A DNA stretch of 64,000 nucleotides from Halococcus agarilyticus. Its GTDB lineage: Archaea > Halobacteriota > Halobacteria > Halobacteriales > Halococcaceae. Positions 60,448-64,000 of the stretch are shown here, piece after piece (position 1 is the stretch's first letter; each line of letters starts with the position of its first letter). The stretch is from contig NZ_BAFM01000008.1 in assembly GCF_000334895.1 (NCBI RefSeq), forward strand, positions 93,918 through 157,917, given 5' to 3'. Under the pieces are notes generated by a model. The model was not told the DNA's origin, did no database searches, and saw nothing but the letters and a program-made list of their open reading frames with translations. Made by a program: the position numbers and the translations under genes.

Positions 60448-62994
60448 ATGAGCGGTGACGAACGAGGAGACGGGGCGGCCGCCACGGCCGAGGAGCGCGC
60501 CGACGAAGCTGCGTCGGGTGCGGATGTCGACTGGCGCGCGTTCTTCGGCTACGACGAGCCGTACGCGAACCAGGCCGACGCGATCGAGGCGGCGATCGAC
60601 GCCGGCGAGGAAGGTGGCTACCTCGTGATGGAGGGGGCCTGCGGCACGGGCAAGACGATGGCCGCGCTCGCGGCCGCCGGCCACCTCCTCCGGGACACCG
60701 ACCGCTACGACAACGTCGTGGTGGCGACGCCGGTCAAACAGCAGCGCCGACAGTTCATCCAGGACCTCCGGGCGATCAACGCCGACCTCGACGAGCCGTT
60801 TTCCGGACTCGCGCTCGTCGGCAAGCCCGCGCTCTGTCCGTACGAGCGCGCGGACGCGTTCGATCGCGGGGTTCAGGACGCCTGCGAGGACCTCCGGGAG
60901 ACCACCGCGGGGCTCGTCGCGGGCGACGACGGCGGCGAGGCGTGGTGGGACGCCGGCCGTGCGGCCGAACTCGTCGAGTCGGCCCGGATCGACGCCGACT
61001 CGTGGCGCACGCTCGACGAGGGACTCTCGACGGCGGGGGTCGACGCACCGTACTCGACGGGCCGACCAGTCGCCCCCGAATCGATGACCGAAAGCGACCG
61101 CGAGCAGGTCTTCTGTCCGTTCGAGGCCGACTGGTACGCCCGTGAGAAGGGGTCGCCCGTCTCCTTCGCCGACGGCGAGCATAGTGTCATTACGACCGAG
61201 GAGTTGCTCACCGGGGCAGTCCCGGCCGGAACCTGTCCTCACCGGGCGATGGGGACGCTGCTGGAGGACGCCGATGTGGTGGTCGGCAACTACAACCACC
61301 TGTTCGATCCCCGGACGCGCGGGCTCACCGATAGCGTGGTCGACGAGCGCACGTTCGTGATCGTCGACGAGGCCCACAGGGTAGAAGGGCGGGTTCGGGA
61401 TCTCCTGAGCGATCGAATCGGCAGCGTGTCGCTCCGGCGGGCGCGAAACGACATCGCGCAGCTCGGTTCGTACGCGCGTCAGTCCCGCGAGAACCGCGAG
61501 GCGATCGCCACCCAGCTTGCGAGCTGGGAGCTCTCGACCGACGCGCTCGATCACACCCGGGAGTTTTACAACGACGCCATCGACTGGCTTGATCGGCGGG
61601 TCGAGACGTATCTCGACGAGGAGTTCGACGATCTCGACCGCGCGGCCGAGCGCGGCGACCTTCCCGACCGGCTCGAAATCCCGCTCCGCGATCCCGCGGT
61701 CGACGAGCCCGATGACTTCTCCGAGTGGGCGATCGAGGCCGGCTACACCGAGGACTTCCTCGAATCGCTCCACACCGTCGGCGCGGCGGTCGAGGACGTG
61801 CTCGAAACGGTCGATCCCGATCGATCGTGCGTCTGCGGGAGCATCGGCCGACTCATGCGAAACTGGTGGACCCGCGATCACGCCGCGTACTTCCGGGAGG
61901 TGACGCTCGAACGCACCGATCGCGAGCACAGCGACGAGTGGCGACGCCACTACACTGCGGCGCTCGAATGCTACGACTGCCTGCCGGCCGCGGATCTCCG
62001 CGAGCGATTTGGGGACCTCGGTGGCGGAGTCCTGATGAGCGCGACGCTCGAACCGATGGACGTCTTTCGGGAGTGTGTCGGGCTCGATCGGCTCGTGACC
62101 GAACCGGCGGACGACCCCCAAATTCCGGATGTCCCCGACGGTGTCGACCTCCCGAGTCCGAAGGGAGGTTCGGGCGACGGAAGCGAAGGAGCGGATACCG
62201 AGGACGGGGCAGCCGGGGACGACGAGTCGACCAGCGACGAACGATCGGAGGTCGAGCGCCCGATCACCGAGCGGACGTACGATCTGACCTTCCCCGCGGA
62301 AAACCGCGCGAGCTGGATCGTCGACGTGCCGGCGTTCACCGCGCGGAATCGGGGTCCGCCCGACTCCGGAAGCGACGTCCGCGAGACCTACGCTTACGCA
62401 CTCCGGGAGATCGCGCAGAGCCCGGGCAACGTCCTGGTCTGCATGCCGAGCTACCGCGAGGCGGCGTGGGCGGCCGAGCGCCTCACGGCATCGGTCGAGA
62501 AACCGGTCCTCGTCGACGAGCCGTCGAGCGCCGAGACCACCGAAGCACTCAAGCGCGATTTCTTCGCCGGCGGTGGGAAGGTGCTCGTCACCTCGACGCG
62601 CGGGACGCTCACCGAGGGCGTGGACTACGACGGCGCGAAACTGAGCGCGTGCGCGGTCGTCGGCGTCCCGCTCGTGAACGTCGCTTCCCCCCGAATACGA
62701 GCCGTCCGGCGGGCCTACGGCGCGGCGTTCGGGGAGGACCGGGCCTTCGAGTACGCGCTCACGGTGCCCGCAGTCCGGCGCGCGCGGCAGGCCATCGGCC
62801 GGGTCATCAGAGGGCCCGAGGAGGTCGGCGTTCGGGCGTTCCTCGACGAGCGCTACACCCCCGATGCGCCGCGGTCGGTCCATGAGTATCTCCCGGCCGA
62901 GGAACGCGAGGAGTGGACCACGATGACGCCGATGTTTCTAGAACAGCTAGTAGAAGAATTCGCTGAGAAGCATCCAGAATGGGGAAGTGGGTGA
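60448..62994 (+). CDS. Rad3/XPD-type ATP-dependent DNA helicase with Fe-S cluster
   Basis: 848 residues. Walker A GACGTGKT (63-70), motif Ia VVATPVKQQRR, four candidate cluster cysteines (ALCPYER, QDACEDL, VFCPFEA, GTCPHRA), motif II VIVDEAHRVEG, then the second RecA domain with VLVTSTRGTLTEGVDYDGAK and a final arginine-rich motif VRRARQAIGRVIRGPEE. An acidic, Gly-rich insertion (about residues 580-615) is halophile-like. Such helicases unwind DNA 5' to 3' in repair. The start MSGDERGDG (60448) is chosen by promoter spacing. It is the last gene before an AT-rich segment. Confidence 0.92.
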   Translation: MSGDERGDGAAATAEERADEAASGADVDWRAFFGYDEPYANQADAIEAAIDAGEEGGYLVMEGACGTGKTMAALAAAGHLLRDTDRYDNVVVATPVKQQRRQFIQDLRAINADLDEPFSGLALVGKPALCPYERADAFDRGVQDACEDLRETTAGLVAGDDGGEAWWDAGRAAELVESARIDADSWRTLDEGLSTAGVDAPYSTGRPVAPESMTESDREQVFCPFEADWYAREKGSPVSFADGEHSVITTEELLTGAVPAGTCPHRAMGTLLEDADVVVGNYNHLFDPRTRGLTDSVVDERTFVIVDEAHRVEGRVRDLLSDRIGSVSLRRARNDIAQLGSYARQSRENREAIATQLASWELSTDALDHTREFYNDAIDWLDRRVETYLDEEFDDLDRAAERGDLPDRLEIPLRDPAVDEPDDFSEWAIEAGYTEDFLESLHTVGAAVEDVLETVDPDRSCVCGSIGRLMRNWWTRDHAAYFREVTLERTDREHSDEWRRHYTAALECYDCLPAADLRERFGDLGGGVLMSATLEPMDVFRECVGLDRLVTEPADDPQIPDVPDGVDLPSPKGGSGDGSEGADTEDGAAGDDESTSDERSEVERPITERTYDLTFPAENRASWIVDVPAFTARNRGPPDSGSDVRETYAYALREIAQSPGNVLVCMPSYREAAWAAERLTASVEKPVLVDEPSSAETTEALKRDFFAGGGKVLVTSTRGTLTEGVDYDGAKLSACAVVGVPLVNVASPRIRAVRRAYGAAFGEDRAFEYALTVPAVRRARQAIGRVIRGPEEVGVRAFLDERYTPDAPRSVHEYLPAEEREEWTTMTPMFLEQLVEEFAEKHPEWGSG

Positions 62995-63360
62995 GCTTTC
63001 GTCTGTCCGCTACCTCCCCCCAAATACAACGCTCTTGACCTACTGCGAAGCATAGCGGGGAGGAAGACACCGACCTTATGCTTCCGCCGGAAGGATAATT
63101 TAGAGGGTTATCACGGGCCTACGGTAGAAGCCAGCGGTTACGTAGAGCAGTGGCCAAGGGAGTCAAGTCCCACAGACTGATAGCCACCTGTCCCGGATGT
63201 TTGCCAACATATAGTCGGAGACGTAGGGATAATAGGCGTCGTTTGCCTTGGTCCCCTCCCGCGTTTCATGGGGAGAATATCGTGACAGGTTGTAGACCGC
63301 CGGCACCCACAGAGGACCACAGGACATCCTCAACAAGATGAGTTAAAGAAGATCAACAGG
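62995..63360. other. Unexplained noncoding segment at the edge of an AT-rich island
   Basis: Composition shifts here from GC-rich to mixed. It holds a stem gaagcata / tatgcttc (8 bp, about 63047-63054 and 63078-63085), and several short structured-looking words (gtagaagccagcggttacgt, gggagtcaagtccc) but no convincing protein. A processed RNA or the decayed end of a mobile element is possible. I could not assign it. Confidence 0.4.
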
Positions 63361-64000
63361 GTGAGTGGTTTTCAAGCCACGTTCTCAATCAGTAGACTAA
63401 AATATCTTGGAGTCTCGGGATTGTATAATTTCATGGGTCTAAAATTCACCCTTTTTGAGCGGACAAAGGCCGACTTACTGGAGTACACTATTCTCTACGT
63501 AGGAGGTGCGATTTCGATATGCATATTAGTAACACCTTTCTATTTTCCATTTGATTTTCTAGCGTTCTCTTGGGGGACCTAATTCTGGAGTAGCAAATAC
63601 TGTTGCCCAAATCCTTGCCACAATATTCGCAATTACAATTTCACTAAGTCTTCTAGGAGTAGAATACTTCTCACAAGAGCTAACACCTCGAATTATTCCC
63701 TCGTTGATCAAATCGAGATTCATACAGCTGATAGTAGCCTCATATGTGATATCAATACCAATAGTGCTATTTTCCAAATACTCGCTTCAGGAGCCTCTAC
63801 AACTCGCGTTAGTTTTCTCTTTATTAGTATGGGCGTTGTGCTGCTTGCTATCGTATGTTGTGTTCATAGGAAAGAGGCTCGACCCAATGAGTCAAGCTCA
63901 GTTGCTCCGAAAACAGCTTCCAGAGAATTTTGACGATTCAATTCTGAAAAAGATGAAGGATGGAACAATCAGCATAGCCGACAGCGACGACAGGATAATA
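63361..64000 (+). pseudogene. Multi-pass membrane protein, frameshifted and cut by the window end
   Basis: The first frame (GTG 63361 or ATG 63433) gives a membrane protein start with KADLLEYTILYVGGAISICI and stops at 63580-63582. A second frame continues from about 63575 to the end of the window without a stop: VANTVAQILATIFAITISLS, TPRIIPSLIKSRFIQLIVAS, LQLALVFSLLVWALCCLLSY, then a cytosolic tail. The join is at a G5 run (63572-63576); with four Gs the frame reads FSWGPNSGVANTVAQIL. Codon use and base composition are AT-rich, unlike the rest of the window. At least four membrane helices. Family not recognised with confidence. Confidence 0.6.

Noticed and set aside
60412..62883. An 823-codon minus-strand frame
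   Set aside because: It is the antisense of the helicase, whose Walker, DEAH and cysteine motifs are clear.
63105..63175. Possible tRNA (gtagagcagtgg, gggagtcaagtccc)
   Set aside because: No acceptor stem, D-arm or complete T-loop consensus could be folded.

Overview
The window is chromosomal DNA of an extremely halophilic archaeon (class Halobacteria). The evidence is a very GC-rich sequence (only the islands noted below are AT-shifted), strongly acidic proteins, TATA/BRE-type promoters about 27 bases before mostly leaderless starts, and archaeal signature genes: TFB, glycerol-1-phosphate dehydrogenase (egsA), the aCPSF1 KH/beta-CASP ribonuclease, NreA, archaeal-type ProRS and DUF371/DUF373 proteins. 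The genus cannot be fixed from sequence alone; Halococcus-like is only a guess.

Region 1 (1-21439) is the most interesting part. It looks like a polyamine uptake and degradation island built around a complete PotB-PotC-PotD-PotA ABC importer (11372-15779). Around the importer lie a glutamine-synthetase-like gamma-glutamyl-amine ligase, two paralogous FAD amine oxidases, a class III aminotransferase, two aldehyde dehydrogenases, an amidase and a class I glutamine amidotransferase. These are the activities of a gamma-glutamylated (Puu-type) route. A C3/CoA branch accompanies them: a CoA-acylating (methyl)malonate-semialdehyde dehydrogenase, an ADP-forming acyl-CoA synthetase, an enoyl-CoA hydratase and a crotonyl/acrylyl-CoA-reductase-like MDR protein. 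They could drain beta-alanine or 3-hydroxypropionate units from spermidine or 1,3-diaminopropane into acetyl-CoA or propionyl-CoA.

Region 2 (21440-36100) starts with a decayed stretch holding a 5'-truncated surface-protein remnant. Ordinary haloarchaeal housekeeping genes follow: rnhA and its operon partner, DUF5789, two CPBP-family membrane proteins (one with a degenerate active site), nreA, tfb, a CTAG-type orphan DNA methyltransferase, aroD, DUF373, sppA, a COG1340 coiled-coil protein and a glycoside hydrolase family 2-like protein. Two intergenic stretches carry unusual hairpin elements, and a 52-base copy of the rnhA leader and start lies upstream of tfb.

Region 3 (36100-47200) holds a noncoding block packed with perfect hairpins, then two small proteins, nth, dsbB, an AT-shifted frameshifted PD-(D/E)XK nuclease gene, aCPSF1, an ABC exporter, a frameshifted GNAT gene and proS. 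Region 4 (47324-62994) holds the large glutamate synthase gltB, a DUF4396 membrane protein, a SHOCT-type protein, a 54-residue basic ORF, an NAD-dependent epimerase, an SDR, a xylose-isomerase-like TIM barrel, a sulfatase-fold protein, egsA, an AIR-synthase-like protein and a Fe-S Rad3/XPD-type helicase.

Region 5 (62995-64000) is abruptly AT-rich. It contains an unexplained noncoding stretch and a frameshifted multi-pass membrane protein that runs off the end, so it looks acquired. Four copies of a dispersed intergenic repeat and at least eight perfect hairpins occur across the window. No tRNA, rRNA, intact transposase or CRISPR array was recognised.
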